Positions 1-10,374 of a stretch of DNA of 34,546 nt are shown here, piece by piece (the first letter of the stretch is position 1; each line of letters starts with the position of its first letter). The position numbers and the translations under genes were made by a program. Source of the stretch: Gammaproteobacteria bacterium. Lineage in GTDB: Bacteria; Pseudomonadota; Gammaproteobacteria; S012-40. The notes under the pieces were generated by a model. It worked only from the letters and a program-made list of their open reading frames with translations, did not search any database and was not told the DNA's origin. The DNA lies in the NCBI GenBank assembly GCA_919902765.1, contig CAKKRP010000034.1, positions 1-34,546 of the forward strand, in the 5' to 3' direction.

Positions 1-560
1 CCGTCGAGGATGCGGTCTTTTTCGACCACGCCGACACAAAAACCCGCCAGATCGTAGTCCTCACCGCTATACATCCCCGGCATCTCGGCGGTTTCACCCC
101 CGACCAAGGCGGCCCCGGCCTGTATGCAGCCGACGGCGATCCCGCCGATCACGTCCTTGGCGACCTCGACTTCCAACTTGCCGGTGGCGTAATAATCTAA
201 AAAAAACAACGGCTCGGCACCTTGCACGATCACATCATTGACGCACATCGCCACCAGATCTATGCCTATCGTGTCATGTTTGCGCAACATCATCGCCAAT
301 TTGAGCTTGGTGCCCACCCCGTCCGTGCCCGACACCAAGACCGGTTTGCGATATTGCGGGGGGATCTCGAACAAGGCCCCAAAGCCACCGATACCGCCCA
401 AACACCCAGGACGTTGTGTACGCTTGGCCATCGGCTTAATCAATTCCACCAGCGCGTCACCGGCATCGATATCCACTCCGGCATCGCGATAGGTCAGGGG
501 GCTGGCGTCATCTGCGCGTTTGACTTGAGGCGGCGTCGCCCCCTTTTGCTGCTTGGTCAC
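1..560 (-). CDS. purM: Phosphoribosylformylglycinamidine cyclo-ligase (AIR synthetase), N-terminal part; continues past the left window edge
   Basis: PurM closes the imidazole ring of FGAM to give AIR in cytoplasmic de novo purine synthesis. The leftward reading frame gives the family's early block [18 protein letters not shown], then [12 protein letters not shown], the segment [20 protein letters not shown], and [21 protein letters not shown] close to the window edge. About 186 codons are present; the C-terminal part is outside the window. The chosen start is the GTG at 558-560, preceded by AGGTGA at a suitable distance. It gives roughly a dozen more N-terminal residues than the E. coli protein, and no ATG was found in a better position. 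It is transcribed divergently from the DUF2066 gene, with about 85 bases between the starts. Identity is certain; only the start is open. Confidence 0.96.
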   Translation of the reverse strand, partial: MTKQQKGATPPQVKRADDASPLTYRDAGVDIDAGDALVELIKPMAKRTQRPGCLGGIGGFGALFEIPPQYRKPVLVSGTDGVGTKLKLAMMLRKHDTIGIDLVAMCVNDVIVQGAEPLFFLDYYATGKLEVEVAKDVIGGIAVGCIQAGAALVGGETAEMPGMYSGEDYDLAGFCVGVVEKDRILD

Positions 561-644
561 CGTATCACCTATTGGCTACAATTAATATTTGCTTATGCTA
601 TTGTACCAAGTTCCTGCGTAAACTGTCTGTGGGTAGGGTGGTTC

Positions 645-1772
645 ATGTCCCGATTGCAACGACTATTTTTAGGTTCCGTCGTGTGGTGTACTGCGGTAAC
701 AGCCAACGCGGCGGCGCTGGAAGGCCTGTTTGAAATTGAAATTCCTATACAAAACCAAGGCGCGGATGAGCGCACGCGCGCCATCCGCGCCGGATTTTAT
801 GAATTGATCTTACGCTTAACGGGTACGCGCGATGCGGCCAACTCGCCCGCCGCCACCGCCTTGGCCGCCAAGGCACCCGAATATGTGGTGCAGTATCGCT
901 ATCGCGCCATCCCTGCAACGCCGCCCGTCACGGCGACCCCCGGCCTCGCGCCCGCCATGGCGCCCACGCCTAGCACCGAATCTAAACAAGTATTGTGGAT
1001 CTTGTTCGACGGCGACACGGTGAGTCAGTCGTTATATAAAAATCGGCTGCCGTTTTGGGGACGCATACGCCCCAATATGGTGGTCTGGCTAGCCCAAGAA
1101 GACGCCGACCGGAGGCGCTTATTGGTGGACGCGACCCTGCCATCGCCAGTGCTCGATGCCATTGTCAGTCGCGCCAAACTGCGCGGAATCCCGCTGATAT
1201 TTCCGACGCTAGATCAACAAGATCAGGCGATCCTGACGGCCACCGACGCCTGGAATAAGAACAGCGCCGCGATCCTCAAGGCCGCCGCGCGTTACCAAGC
1301 CGATGGCGTGTTATTAGGCCGCGTGCAAACCGATAGCAGCGGACGCTGGTCGTCGCGCTGGACCTTGTTTATGAATGACGCCGAACAAAATTGGGACATG
1401 CCACAAGAAACCGTTCCCGTAGGCAGCGAGGCGCTAGACCGCATCGCCGACGATTTAGGCCGCAAGCTTGCGCAAGCGTCGCTGGAGTCTACGCCGACGA
1501 CCGCCGTGATCACCGTCAGCGAAGTCAAATCGTTAGATAACTATATTAAAACCCTGCGCTATTTAGAATCGCTGGAACCTGTGGCCAGGGTGCGCGTCGC
1601 CAAAGTGGATGGCCAACGCGCGACCTATCATCTGGAATTACGCGGTTCTCCGGAGGCCGTGGCGCGCACCATCGCCTCCAGCAATGTGTTAATCGTCGAT
1701 ACCGCCAGCGGCAATCCCCCTGAGGTCACCCAGACTAAGGACGCGCCACTGGCCTACCGCCTCGTGCCCTAG
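645..1772 (+). CDS. DUF2066 domain-containing exported protein
   Basis: This 375-residue protein has an N-terminal signal peptide (SRLQRLFLGSVVWCTAVTANA, cleavage near residue 23) followed by a DUF2066-type domain beginning LEGLFEIEIPIQNQGADERT. The role of the family is unknown; members are predicted periplasmic. The frame stays open far upstream, but that portion lies antisense to purM. The ATG at 645 is preferred because it has AGGGTGG just upstream and starts directly at the signal peptide. The stop codon overlaps the next start by one base, so the gene is the first of a four-gene operon with the CDP-alcohol phosphatidyltransferase, the permease and hda. Position next to purM supports the family call. 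Confidence 0.85.
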   Translation: MSRLQRLFLGSVVWCTAVTANAAALEGLFEIEIPIQNQGADERTRAIRAGFYELILRLTGTRDAANSPAATALAAKAPEYVVQYRYRAIPATPPVTATPGLAPAMAPTPSTESKQVLWILFDGDTVSQSLYKNRLPFWGRIRPNMVVWLAQEDADRRRLLVDATLPSPVLDAIVSRAKLRGIPLIFPTLDQQDQAILTATDAWNKNSAAILKAAARYQADGVLLGRVQTDSSGRWSSRWTLFMNDAEQNWDMPQETVPVGSEALDRIADDLGRKLAQASLESTPTTAVITVSEVKSLDNYIKTLRYLESLEPVARVRVAKVDGQRATYHLELRGSPEAVARTIASSNVLIVDTASGNPPEVTQTKDAPLAYRLVP

Positions 1773-2332
1773 TGAACGCGCTACGCCACCTGCCCAACCT
1801 GATCAGCCTGCTACGCGTCGCCTTGGTAGGCCCCGCGCTATGGTTTTTGCTACAACTGCGCTATGCCGAGGCCTTAGCGACGGTATTTGTCGCCGGTGCA
1901 TCGGATGCGCTCGACGGCTATCTCGCTAAACGCTATGCTTGGCATAGTCGCATCGGCGCGGTACTCGACCCTTTAGCCGATAAAATCTTGCTAATCGCCA
2001 GCTATATCGCCTTGGCCTATCTACAATTGGTGCCGTTGTGGTTGGCGGTGTTGATTTTGGCGCGCGATCTGATCATCGTTACGGGTGCGACGGCCTATTA
2101 TTTTTTGATCGTGCGGATAGATATGACCCCTAGCATCAGCAGCAAAATCAACACCGTGGCGCAAATCGCCTTGGTATTATTAGTCATCGTTGCGCAACTC
2201 CTCCCGTGGCTAGCGCCGGATGTGATTGCTTACGCCATTTGGGCAGTGGCGGCAACCAGCGTGTGGAGCGGCGTATCTTATGTCGCCGTATGGAGCCGTC
2301 ACGCACTACGTGCGGCCGCCCGCCATGAATAA
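1772..2332 (+). CDS. CDP-alcohol phosphatidyltransferase family membrane protein (PgsA-like)
   Basis: Predicted inner-membrane enzyme of 186 residues that transfers a phosphatidyl group from CDP-diacylglycerol to an alcohol. The catalytic signature D-x2-DG-x2-A-x9-G-x3-D-x3-D is visible as DALDGYLAKRYAWHSRIG followed by AVLDPLADK. The usual AR is AK here. Several hydrophobic segments follow, as expected for a six-helix enzyme. It begins with GTG at 1772, overlapping the preceding TAG by one base, and overlaps the next gene by 8 bases, so translation is probably coupled. Length fits PgsA-type enzymes, but the alcohol substrate cannot be read from the sequence. The housekeeping pgsA may be elsewhere, so no symbol is given. 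Confidence 0.88.
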   Translation: MNALRHLPNLISLLRVALVGPALWFLLQLRYAEALATVFVAGASDALDGYLAKRYAWHSRIGAVLDPLADKILLIASYIALAYLQLVPLWLAVLILARDLIIVTGATAYYFLIVRIDMTPSISSKINTVAQIALVLLVIVAQLLPWLAPDVIAYAIWAVAATSVWSGVSYVAVWSRHALRAAARHE

Positions 2333-3367
2333 CAAAAATCTGAATTATATTGTGCTCGCCATCGCGGCGCTGGCGGCCTTGCTATACGCGTTGGGACCGG
2401 TGTTAACGCCCTTTGCGGTCGCTCTCGTATTAGCCTATTTATGCAATCCCCTGGTCGTACGTCTGGCGCGCTACCTCACGCGCGGCGGCGCGATCACGCT
2501 GGTATTTTTATTGTTAAGCGTGTTCATGGTCATCTTTGCGGTGGTGGTCGCGCCATTGCTGACGCGCCAAATCGAAGATTTATTCATGGCCCTGCCGGAA
2601 ACACTACAAACCCTAAAAACCCATTGGCAACCGCTGATACGCGAACGCCTCGGGGTCGATATCAATGCCTTGGATATCGATACCTTGATCGCCACGGCGC
2701 GCGCCAATTGGAGTAGCGCCAGTGGCATCGCCACATCATTGTTCGACGCGCTTACGCGTTCCGGCAAGGTGATCCTGACTTGGTTGGCGCTGCTACTTTT
2801 GGTGCCGGTATTGATGTTTTATTTCTTGCGCGATTGGAGCGAATTTTGGCAGCGCGCGGCCAATCTGGTGCCACGCCGTTTCGAACCCAAGGTCGTCGGC
2901 ATCGTGCGCGAAATCGACGACGTTTTAGGGGCGTTTTTACGCGGGCAATTGATCGTCATGAGCACCTTGGCGACCCTCTATAGCATAGGCTTGACCATCA
3001 TAGGTCTGAAATACGGAATACTGATCGGCGTGGTTGCGGGATTTCTCAATTTCATCCCTTATTTGGGCGTAGGCATAGGTGTGTTGGTGGCGGTAATCAC
3101 CGCGACATTTCAATTTGAAAACATCGGCCCGATACTCGCCGTGATAGGCGTATTCGGCGCGGGCCAACTCTTAGATGCGGTGTTTTTGACCCCCTTTCTG
3201 GTCGGCGAACGCATCGGCCTGCATCCGGTCGCGGTGATCTTTGCGGTGCTCGCCGGTGGACAATTGTTTGGTTTGACCGGCGTATTGATAGCGTTGCCGT
3301 GCGCGGCCGCCGCCGCCGTGTTATTCCGGCATGCCCACACGCGTTACCGTCACAGCAAGCTGTACCG

Positions 3368-3371
<4 letters not shown>
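2325..3371 (+). CDS. AI-2E family transporter / PerM-like permease
   Basis: A 348-residue polytopic inner-membrane protein of the AI-2E exporter (UPF0118, PerM) family. It starts MNNKNLNYIVLAIAALAALL. It has hydrophobic pairs at the N terminus, a soluble central stretch (about residues 85-150), and a C-terminal helical core containing GFLNFIPYLGVGIGVLVAVI and LVGERIGLHPVAVIFAVLAG, which are typical of the family. The ATG at 2325 overlaps the end of the previous gene. The frame is open further upstream, but that part is inside the phosphatidyltransferase gene. The stop overlaps the hda start as ATGA. Substrate is unknown; many chromosomal members next to hda are not known to carry AI-2. Confidence 0.9.
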
Positions 3372-4680
<1,309 letters not shown>

Positions 4681-4934
4681 CTATCTTTACACGCTACCGC
4701 CTGGCGATAGAATTTTCAAACACGATACTGTACTACAATTAAAAGATAACAAGGTTTGTTCATCCACAAATTATTTGTGCCTTCCATGTAAAAATTGGCG
4801 CAATTTACCGCTATGAGCTTGATGGATTAGGTAAATAGATTGTTTCGAGGACTAAGTTTTCTGTAAAACTGTCCGATAAACAGTGTACTAGCACCTGAAG
4901 CACCCCACTATTATGGGGATTATGGAGCGTATAT

Positions 4935-5945
4935 ATGCAGATGACGGTGAAGTTACTTGGGATCACATTGACAGTGGCAGCCTTGACCATGGCCTGCGGC
5001 AAAGAGCATAAAGCCGCTGCGGAAAAAGGTGCCAAGGGTTCAACGGCGGCAACCCCGGCGGCGCAATTACAAGATGCTGGAAAAATTCAAGCCGAAGATA
5101 GCCTCAATGCGGCGCGCGGCGCGGTGGCGCAAGCCAAGGATGCCGGGGCCAACGTAGAACCGGCCGAAGTTTCGCTACGCGACGCCACGGACGCGTTTAC
5201 TAAAGGCGTGTTCGATAAGGCCGGTATGCTGGCCACACAAGCCCAACAACAGGCCGCTCAGGTACACAATCAAATGCAATTGGATAAGGCCAAGGCCTTA
5301 ATTCTCGTGGCGCAAAAATCCCGCAAAGGATTTAGCGGCGACGATCAAGTGTTGCTGCGCGATGCCGAGGCGGCATTCGACAATGGGCAGGGAGAGGCCG
5401 CGCTAAAGCATATCACCGCGCTGATGAGCAATAATGCGCTGGCCACCACCTCCGGCAAGGTGGAGCGCTACATGGTCGTGGTGGGGGATTCCTTATGGAT
5501 CATCTCATCTAAACCGGAAGTCTATAACGACCCTTATCAATGGCCGCTTATTTATAAAGCCAATGCCGACCGCATAAAAGATCCGGATCGTGTCCTCCCA
5601 GGATGGCAATTGACAATAAAACGCGATTATTCTCAGACAGATACCCGCGAGGCCATCGCCCACGCGCGGCGCCGAGGCACATGGATGTTAGGCAAGCGTG
5701 AAGAAAGCGATATGAAGTATTTGGGCTTGGTCGTGGAAGACCATAAGCTGGCGGGCGCGCCGTCCAAAGGCCATGTGGCGCAAGCCGATACCGCAAAGCA
5801 TGCGGCACGCACTCTGCCGCGCGTCACCAATACCGAGATTTCCACTGACCACGCGGCGACGCCTGCCGCGCATGAAATGTCCCCACCAGCGAACAGCGCT
5901 GGAGAATTGCCACCCCCGGTAGAAGCACCTCCTGAGATCCATTGA
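4935..5945 (+). CDS. LysM domain lipoprotein
   Basis: A 336-residue predicted lipoprotein with an N-terminal hydrophobic segment and lipobox LTMAC (Cys about residue 21). The region from about 45 to 170 is alanine/glutamine-rich and helical (for example LNAARGAVAQAKDAGANVEP), resembling DUF4398-like helical repeats. A LysM peptidoglycan-binding module follows at about residues 178-230: YMVVVGDSLWIISSKPEVYN, then PYQWPLIYKANADRI and VLPGWQLTI. The C-terminal 80 residues are low-complexity and rich in Ala, Pro and His. GGAG lies 8-10 bases before the ATG. A perfect ACTGT-N7-ACAGT inverted repeat at 4868-4884 may be an operator. The gene is monocistronic, with a terminator-like hairpin behind it. 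Role in envelope anchoring is inferred from the LysM. Confidence 0.85.
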   Translation: MQMTVKLLGITLTVAALTMACGKEHKAAAEKGAKGSTAATPAAQLQDAGKIQAEDSLNAARGAVAQAKDAGANVEPAEVSLRDATDAFTKGVFDKAGMLATQAQQQAAQVHNQMQLDKAKALILVAQKSRKGFSGDDQVLLRDAEAAFDNGQGEAALKHITALMSNNALATTSGKVERYMVVVGDSLWIISSKPEVYNDPYQWPLIYKANADRIKDPDRVLPGWQLTIKRDYSQTDTREAIAHARRRGTWMLGKREESDMKYLGLVVEDHKLAGAPSKGHVAQADTAKHAARTLPRVTNTEISTDHAATPAAHEMSPPANSAGELPPPVEAPPEIH

Positions 5946-5966
5946 AATTTGTGTACTGCCCTCGAA

Positions 5967-5998
5967 TAATGCCCAGGCTCACACTTGGGCATTAGTTT
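5967..5998 (+). terminator. Terminator-like hairpin after the LysM gene
   Basis: TAATGCCCA (5967-5975) pairs perfectly with TGGGCATTA (5986-5994) across a 10-base loop and is followed by GTTT. It sits 21 bases after the LysM lipoprotein stop. The U tract is short, so termination efficiency is uncertain. Confidence 0.55.
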
Positions 5999-6072
5999 AA
6001 CTGCATATACATCGGTTCGTGCGTGCGGTAAAATAAGCACGTCAGGCACTCATATCACACGGAGTGCGCAGC

Positions 6073-7458
6073 ATGCGGATCGAATTTTTTGGCGCGACCC
6101 AAGAAGTGACAGGGGCATGTTTTCTGTTGCATGTCGGCCAACAACGCGTATTGATCGATTGCGGATTAATCCAAGGCGGTTACGCCGATGAACAGCGCAA
6201 CCACGCGCCTTTTCCTTTCGATGCCCGGCAACTGGATGCGGTGATCTTAAGCCACGCCCATCTTGATCACTCCGGGCGCTTGCCCTTGCTGCTAAAAAAC
6301 GGCTTTCGCGGCCCCATATACACCCAAACCGCAACCCGCGATTTAACGCGCATTATGTTGCGCGACGCCGCGTTTCTGAATCAAAAAGAAACCGAGTGGA
6401 CCAACAAAAAACGTCTGCGCAAAGGCCTCGCGCCGCAAACGCCGTTGTATACGGCGGCGGAGGCCAACGCCGCCGTGCGGCGCATGCAACCGCTCCCGTT
6501 TCATAAAGCCACCGCCCTGCCGCCAGGCATCACCCTCACCCTGCACGACGCCGGACATATTTTGGGATCGAGCATCGTCGAACTGAATTGCACACATGCA
6601 AACACCCGCCGCACCGTGATTTATAGTGGTGATTTAGGCCATAGAGGCGCGCCGGTTATGCGCGACCCTGAACGCATCAAGCATGCAGATTTATTGCTAT
6701 TGGAAACCACTTATGGCAATCGCTTACATCGCGCTTGGGACGCCACTTGGCAAGAACTCGGTAATATCCTTTTACAAGCGCGCGCGGACGGCGGCAATAT
6801 CCTGATCCCCGCCTTTGCGATCGGCCGGACACAGGAATTATTATATATATTCAAGCGTCAATTTGCCGCCTGGGGCTTGGATCAATGGGCGATTTTTCTC
6901 GATTCCCCTTTGGCCATCGAGGCGACTACGATCTACGCGCAACACGCATCGTTGTATGACGCCGAAACCCATCGCTTAAGCAAAAACGGCGATGTGTTTG
7001 CGCCGCCCAATCTGCATTACAGCAAAACCGCCGCGCAATCCATGGCGATCAATCGCATTAAAAGCGGCGCGATCATCATCGCCGGGAGCGGCATGTGCGA
7101 TGGCGGGCGCATTAAACATCATCTAAAACATCATTTATGGCGGTCCAATTGCCACGTAATATTTTCCGGGTTTCAAGCCCAAGGTACCTTGGGCAGGCGC
7201 ATTGTCGATGGCGCGGGATTCGTGCGTTTGTGGGGTGAAACCATTAAAGTAGCGGCACAAATTCATACGATAGGCGGTCTCTCCGCGCACGCGGATCAAG
7301 CGGGTTTATTGGATTGGCTGAGCGGATACGCCTCCCCCCCCGCCATCGCGCTAGTACACGGCGAGGCAACTGCTATGCAGGAATTTTACGCCAAATTGCG
7401 CCTCAGTGTGGCGACAAACATTTCCATGCCCAAGTATGGGGAGTCGATAGTATTGTGA
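6073..7458 (+). CDS. MBL-fold beta-CASP RNA-processing exo/endonuclease (CPSF73-like)
   Basis: This 461-residue cytoplasmic protein belongs to the metallo-beta-lactamase/beta-CASP family, whose members cut or degrade RNA (bacterial YsxO/TTHA0252-like and CPSF-73-like enzymes). The zinc-binding motif HAHLDHSG is at residues 61-68. HDAGHILGSSIVEL, YSGDLGHRGAP and LLLETTYGNRLH follow in order. The RNA-specificity part contains AGSGMCDGGRIKHHLKHH and the C-terminal IGGLSAHADQAGLLDWL. All the metal ligands expected for an active enzyme appear present. The ATG at 6073 is preferred over a GTG nine bases upstream because GGAG at 6061-6064 is correctly spaced for it. It is monocistronic between a hairpin and a convergent response regulator. 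The RNA substrate is unknown. Confidence 0.9.
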   Translation: MRIEFFGATQEVTGACFLLHVGQQRVLIDCGLIQGGYADEQRNHAPFPFDARQLDAVILSHAHLDHSGRLPLLLKNGFRGPIYTQTATRDLTRIMLRDAAFLNQKETEWTNKKRLRKGLAPQTPLYTAAEANAAVRRMQPLPFHKATALPPGITLTLHDAGHILGSSIVELNCTHANTRRTVIYSGDLGHRGAPVMRDPERIKHADLLLLETTYGNRLHRAWDATWQELGNILLQARADGGNILIPAFAIGRTQELLYIFKRQFAAWGLDQWAIFLDSPLAIEATTIYAQHASLYDAETHRLSKNGDVFAPPNLHYSKTAAQSMAINRIKSGAIIIAGSGMCDGGRIKHHLKHHLWRSNCHVIFSGFQAQGTLGRRIVDGAGFVRLWGETIKVAAQIHTIGGLSAHADQAGLLDWLSGYASPPAIALVHGEATAMQEFYAKLRLSVATNISMPKYGESIVL

Positions 7459-7518
7459 CCACGCCGTCAACCCGGCTTTTTTCCCGCCTGCGCCGGCGCA
7501 TCCCATCTGCACTAAGCC

Positions 7519-7899
7519 TCACCCGCCCATTATCCTTTTGAGGCGGGCAATCAGTTCGCCTGGCTGAAAGGGCTTGACGATGTATTCATTGGCCCCGAGC
7601 TTGATGGCTTTTATAACATCCATTTCTTGCGATTTTGCGGTTAACATCGCGACGGGTATTGTGTGCCATTTTTCATTGGCGCGTATTTCTTGCACCAATT
7701 GAAAACCATCTACATAAGGCATCATAATATCGAGCATCGCCAATTTCGGCGGCTCGTTGTCGCGTATATATTCGCGGGCGGCCATGCCATCCGGCACGTG
7801 TTTCACGGTGTACCCTTCGCAATTTAGCAATGCAACCAAGATATTTGCAATTTTCTCGTCGTCCTCCGCGACCAGCACATCCACATTTTCCGCTGTCAT
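7519..7899 (-). CDS. Single-domain response regulator (CheY-like receiver)
   Basis: A 126-residue stand-alone receiver domain. The acidic pocket EDD is at residues 12-14, the phospho-accepting Asp at position 57 (AMLDIMMPYVDG), the conserved Thr at 87 (AMLTAKS) and the Lys at 109 (YIVKPFQPGE). There is no output domain, so it probably acts by protein-protein contact or in a phosphorelay. The ATG has AGGGGT close upstream. It is not adjacent to a kinase; the hybrid kinase and orphan HPt protein about 8 kb away are possible partners, but nothing in the sequence proves this. Its 3' end converges on the RNase gene, 60 bases away. Confidence 0.93.
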   Translation of the reverse strand: MTAENVDVLVAEDDEKIANILVALLNCEGYTVKHVPDGMAAREYIRDNEPPKLAMLDIMMPYVDGFQLVQEIRANEKWHTIPVAMLTAKSQEMDVIKAIKLGANEYIVKPFQPGELIARLKRIMGG

Positions 7900-8066
7900 A
7901 CCCCTGCTCCATGCCTGTCGTCACATCACCGAACCGGTGTACCAACTAGCGGAATCGTTATGCAATTACTTGAGACGAATGTAGCGCATCTACTCTGCAT
8001 TTTTGTGTGACAAATCGCTACCTGTTCTGACCGCAAACTACCGCAATTCCCACACATCGCTTTACA

Positions 8067-8508
8067 TTAATTGCTACTCGCATCATCGTTATCGGCCGCT
8101 GAATTGGCGATATTTACCGTCAAAATCTTGCGCCCGCCCAATCCGCCTGCGACGAACAACATATCCGCGCGATACACGATATGATTTACCGATTGATCGC
8201 CGTTGAATTGCAATTTTCCGACTACGTGCAGATTATTTACGACACCACGACCGGAAGATACATAAACGTAATTGCCGTTGACATCGGTGTCATCGAATAA
8301 CGCGCTGCTAATCAACGCAGGGCGCGAAGGTTTGGATATGTCATACACTTCCACCGCGCCTATCGCCTTGATAATTATAGGTGGCATAGGCTTGATTACC
8401 TTGCACCCGTACCGCTGTCGCCTGCAAGGTCTGACCGTTGATAGCGGGCGCGCTGACCTCTGCAACGAGACTAATACTGATCACTATCGTCCACGGGTTT
8501 ATAAACCA
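8067..8508 (-). pseudogene. LVIVD-repeat beta-propeller protein remnant with a frameshift
   Basis: Two leftward frames together encode one recognisable LVIVD-type repeat. The upstream frame reads ATAVRVQGNQAYATYNYQGD and then reaches a stop near 8350. The downstream frame continues as GAVEVYDISKPSRPALISSA and then DVNGNYVYVSSGRGVVNNL, ending at a stop at 8067. The join falls at about 8350-8370. LVIVD repeats typically run V-x-G-N-x-A-Y-x(n)-G-L-x-V-x-D-I-S-x-P-x-x-P, so the two halves belong together. The upstream frame is also closed by a stop at 8509-8511, and no signal peptide or start was found. The remnant is therefore truncated as well as frameshifted, and a sequencing error alone would not explain it. 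The 230 bases before it up to 8743 contain no gene that I recognise. Confidence 0.65.
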
Positions 8509-8743
8509 TCACCCTGGATTTACACCTGCCCAATGTGGCTTTTGGCGCGCCGCGCGCGCATAAACCTTTGCAATTACGCCATTTTTGACGGGATATCCCC
8601 ACAGAAATTACACCGCTACGCATCAGTAAAAGCGTGTAAATCCCCTGCGCCTGCGCCACCCATTCGCGCCAAACAACTAGATTCGGATTTACAATTTTTT
8701 TCAAATTGCGTAATGTAGAGACTCAACTAACAAGGGGGAAACC

Positions 8744-10327
8744 ATGAACACCGCACGCCTAGAAAACGCTAATTTAATAGATGAAATTCGCCATACCATG
8801 CAGTCCTCTCCTGACACCATAGCGCTACGCTTTGGCGGGCGCACCGTCTCTTATGGGGCGCTCGATCAAGTGACCGACAATGTAGCCTCGGGTATCGGCG
8901 CGCAAGGCATACAACGCGGTGATCGCGTGGGACTTTATTGCATCAATTCCGACGCTTTTGTGATCGCCTATTTGGGGATATTAAAGGCGGGCGCCACCGT
9001 TGTGCCCCTTAACCTGATGCTAAATCCCAAAGAAATCGAATATATTTTGAACGATTGCGGCGCGCGCGGCGTGATCTATTTCGACGCCTTCGTGCCGCAA
9101 GTAAACGCCTTTCGCGCGCAGACACCGACCGTCAAGATGTTCATCGCTGTAGGCGCGAATAAATCCCAGGCCGGCGATTTGGATTGGCAGACCCTGTTGC
9201 AAGCTACCGGTGAACCGCCACGTTACACCTATCATCCGCGCACGGATTTAGCGGCGATTATCTATACCTCCGGCACTACCGGCAAACCCAAAGGGGTGAT
9301 GTTGACGCATCGTAACTTTATTTTCGATTGCGCGGGAATACAGGAAAGTATGCAATTCGTGCCCGGCAGCGACGCATTATTAGTGGTGCTGCCGATGTTC
9401 CATTCCTTCGCCGGGACGGTCGGCGTTATGACATCGCTGTTATATGGTTTGACGATTATACCGGTGCCTAAATTTGATCCTCACCTCGTTGCCGACACCA
9501 TTGCCGAACATCGGGCAACCATCTTCTTGGGTGTCCCCAGCATGTATAACGTGCTGCTCAATCTACCCGAGGCGGCGACACAGAAACTCTCGAGTTTGAG
9601 ATTCTGCGTCTCCGGCGGCGCCTCGATGCCCGTGGAGTTGATGAAACGCTTTGAGGCGCGGTTCAATAAATTAATTTATGAAGGCGACGGCCCGACGGAA
9701 TGTTGTCCGGTCACTTGCGTGAACCCCATCGGCGGCCTGCGCAAACCCGCCTCGGTCGGCCTGCCGATTGCCGGTGTCGAGATGAAAATATGCGATGAAA
9801 CCGGGCAGGAACAGCCCAACACTCAAGCGGGCGAGATTTGTGTGCGCGGCAATAATGTCATGCTCGGCTATTGGAATCGCCCGGAAGAAACCCGCGCGGC
9901 GTTTCATGGCGAGTGGTACCGCACCGGCGATATCGGCACGCGCGATGACGATGGCTATTTTTATATTATAGATCGCATCAAAGATTTGGTTATCGTCAAT
10001 GGCATGAACGTTTATCCACGCGTAATCGAGGAAATATTGTATCAACACCCGGCCATCAGCGAGGCGGCCGTCATCGGCGAACCCGCCGAATTGCAGGGCG
10101 AAATCCCTGTCGCATACATTGCATTAAAACCCAACCAAACCCTCACCGCAGCGGAGATCCGCAAATTCTGCAGCGCACACCTGGGCCGCCACGAGATTCC
10201 GCGCAAGGTGTTTTTCGTACCCAGCCTGCCAAAAAATGCGGCGGGCAAGATATTGAAACGTGAATTGCGTAAACAAGGTGAATTGGAGCGTGGCATCGAC
10301 AGCCGCATGCCGGAACAAGCATCCTAG
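8744..10327 (+). CDS. Long-chain acyl-CoA synthetase-like AMP-binding enzyme
   Basis: ANL-superfamily adenylating enzyme of 527 residues that activates a carboxylate, probably a fatty acid, with ATP and then CoA. The P-loop YTSGTTGKPKG is at 174-184 and the A5-type motif YEGDGPTE at 312-319. The ATP-binding YRTGDIG is at 392-398, the hinge region DRIKDLVIVNGMNVYP at 410-425, and the catalytic Lys at about 502 in PKNAAGKILKREL. In the A5 motif the residue before GPTE, usually Tyr in EGYG-type sequences, is Asp. Length and the GMNVYP hinge fit fatty-acyl-CoA ligases. A strong GGGGGA ribosome-binding site precedes the ATG. It is a single gene ending in a bidirectional terminator. The exact substrate is not readable from sequence. 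Confidence 0.88.
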   Translation: MNTARLENANLIDEIRHTMQSSPDTIALRFGGRTVSYGALDQVTDNVASGIGAQGIQRGDRVGLYCINSDAFVIAYLGILKAGATVVPLNLMLNPKEIEYILNDCGARGVIYFDAFVPQVNAFRAQTPTVKMFIAVGANKSQAGDLDWQTLLQATGEPPRYTYHPRTDLAAIIYTSGTTGKPKGVMLTHRNFIFDCAGIQESMQFVPGSDALLVVLPMFHSFAGTVGVMTSLLYGLTIIPVPKFDPHLVADTIAEHRATIFLGVPSMYNVLLNLPEAATQKLSSLRFCVSGGASMPVELMKRFEARFNKLIYEGDGPTECCPVTCVNPIGGLRKPASVGLPIAGVEMKICDETGQEQPNTQAGEICVRGNNVMLGYWNRPEETRAAFHGEWYRTGDIGTRDDDGYFYIIDRIKDLVIVNGMNVYPRVIEEILYQHPAISEAAVIGEPAELQGEIPVAYIALKPNQTLTAAEIRKFCSAHLGRHEIPRKVFFVPSLPKNAAGKILKRELRKQGELERGIDSRMPEQAS

Positions 10328-10338
10328 CAATATCAAAA

Positions 10339-10365
10339 AATAGGGCGCAACGACTGCGCCCTATT
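10339..10365. terminator. Bidirectional rho-independent terminator
   Basis: A perfect 11-bp stem, AATAGGGCGCA (10339-10349) with TGCGCCCTATT (10355-10365) and a 5-base loop. It lies between the convergent acyl-CoA synthetase and lipoate ligase genes. A run of six A at 10335-10340 overlaps the start of the stem and supplies the U tract for leftward transcripts. Confidence 0.8.
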
Positions 10366-10374
10366 GTTCATGCA

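Noticed and set aside
222-644. N-terminal extension of the DUF2066 protein
   Set aside because: This part of the frame is antisense to purM and encodes no signal peptide or domain.
4868-4884. CTGTCCGATAAA before the LysM gene as a further copy of the locus motif
   Set aside because: It matches only 9 of 12 positions, lies in an unrelated region and is better explained by the ACTGT-N7-ACAGT inverted repeat.
8471-8704. Leftward 77-codon open frame as a gene
   Set aside because: No recognisable domain, no good ribosome site, and it runs out of frame with the LVIVD remnant; probably non-coding or decayed sequence.
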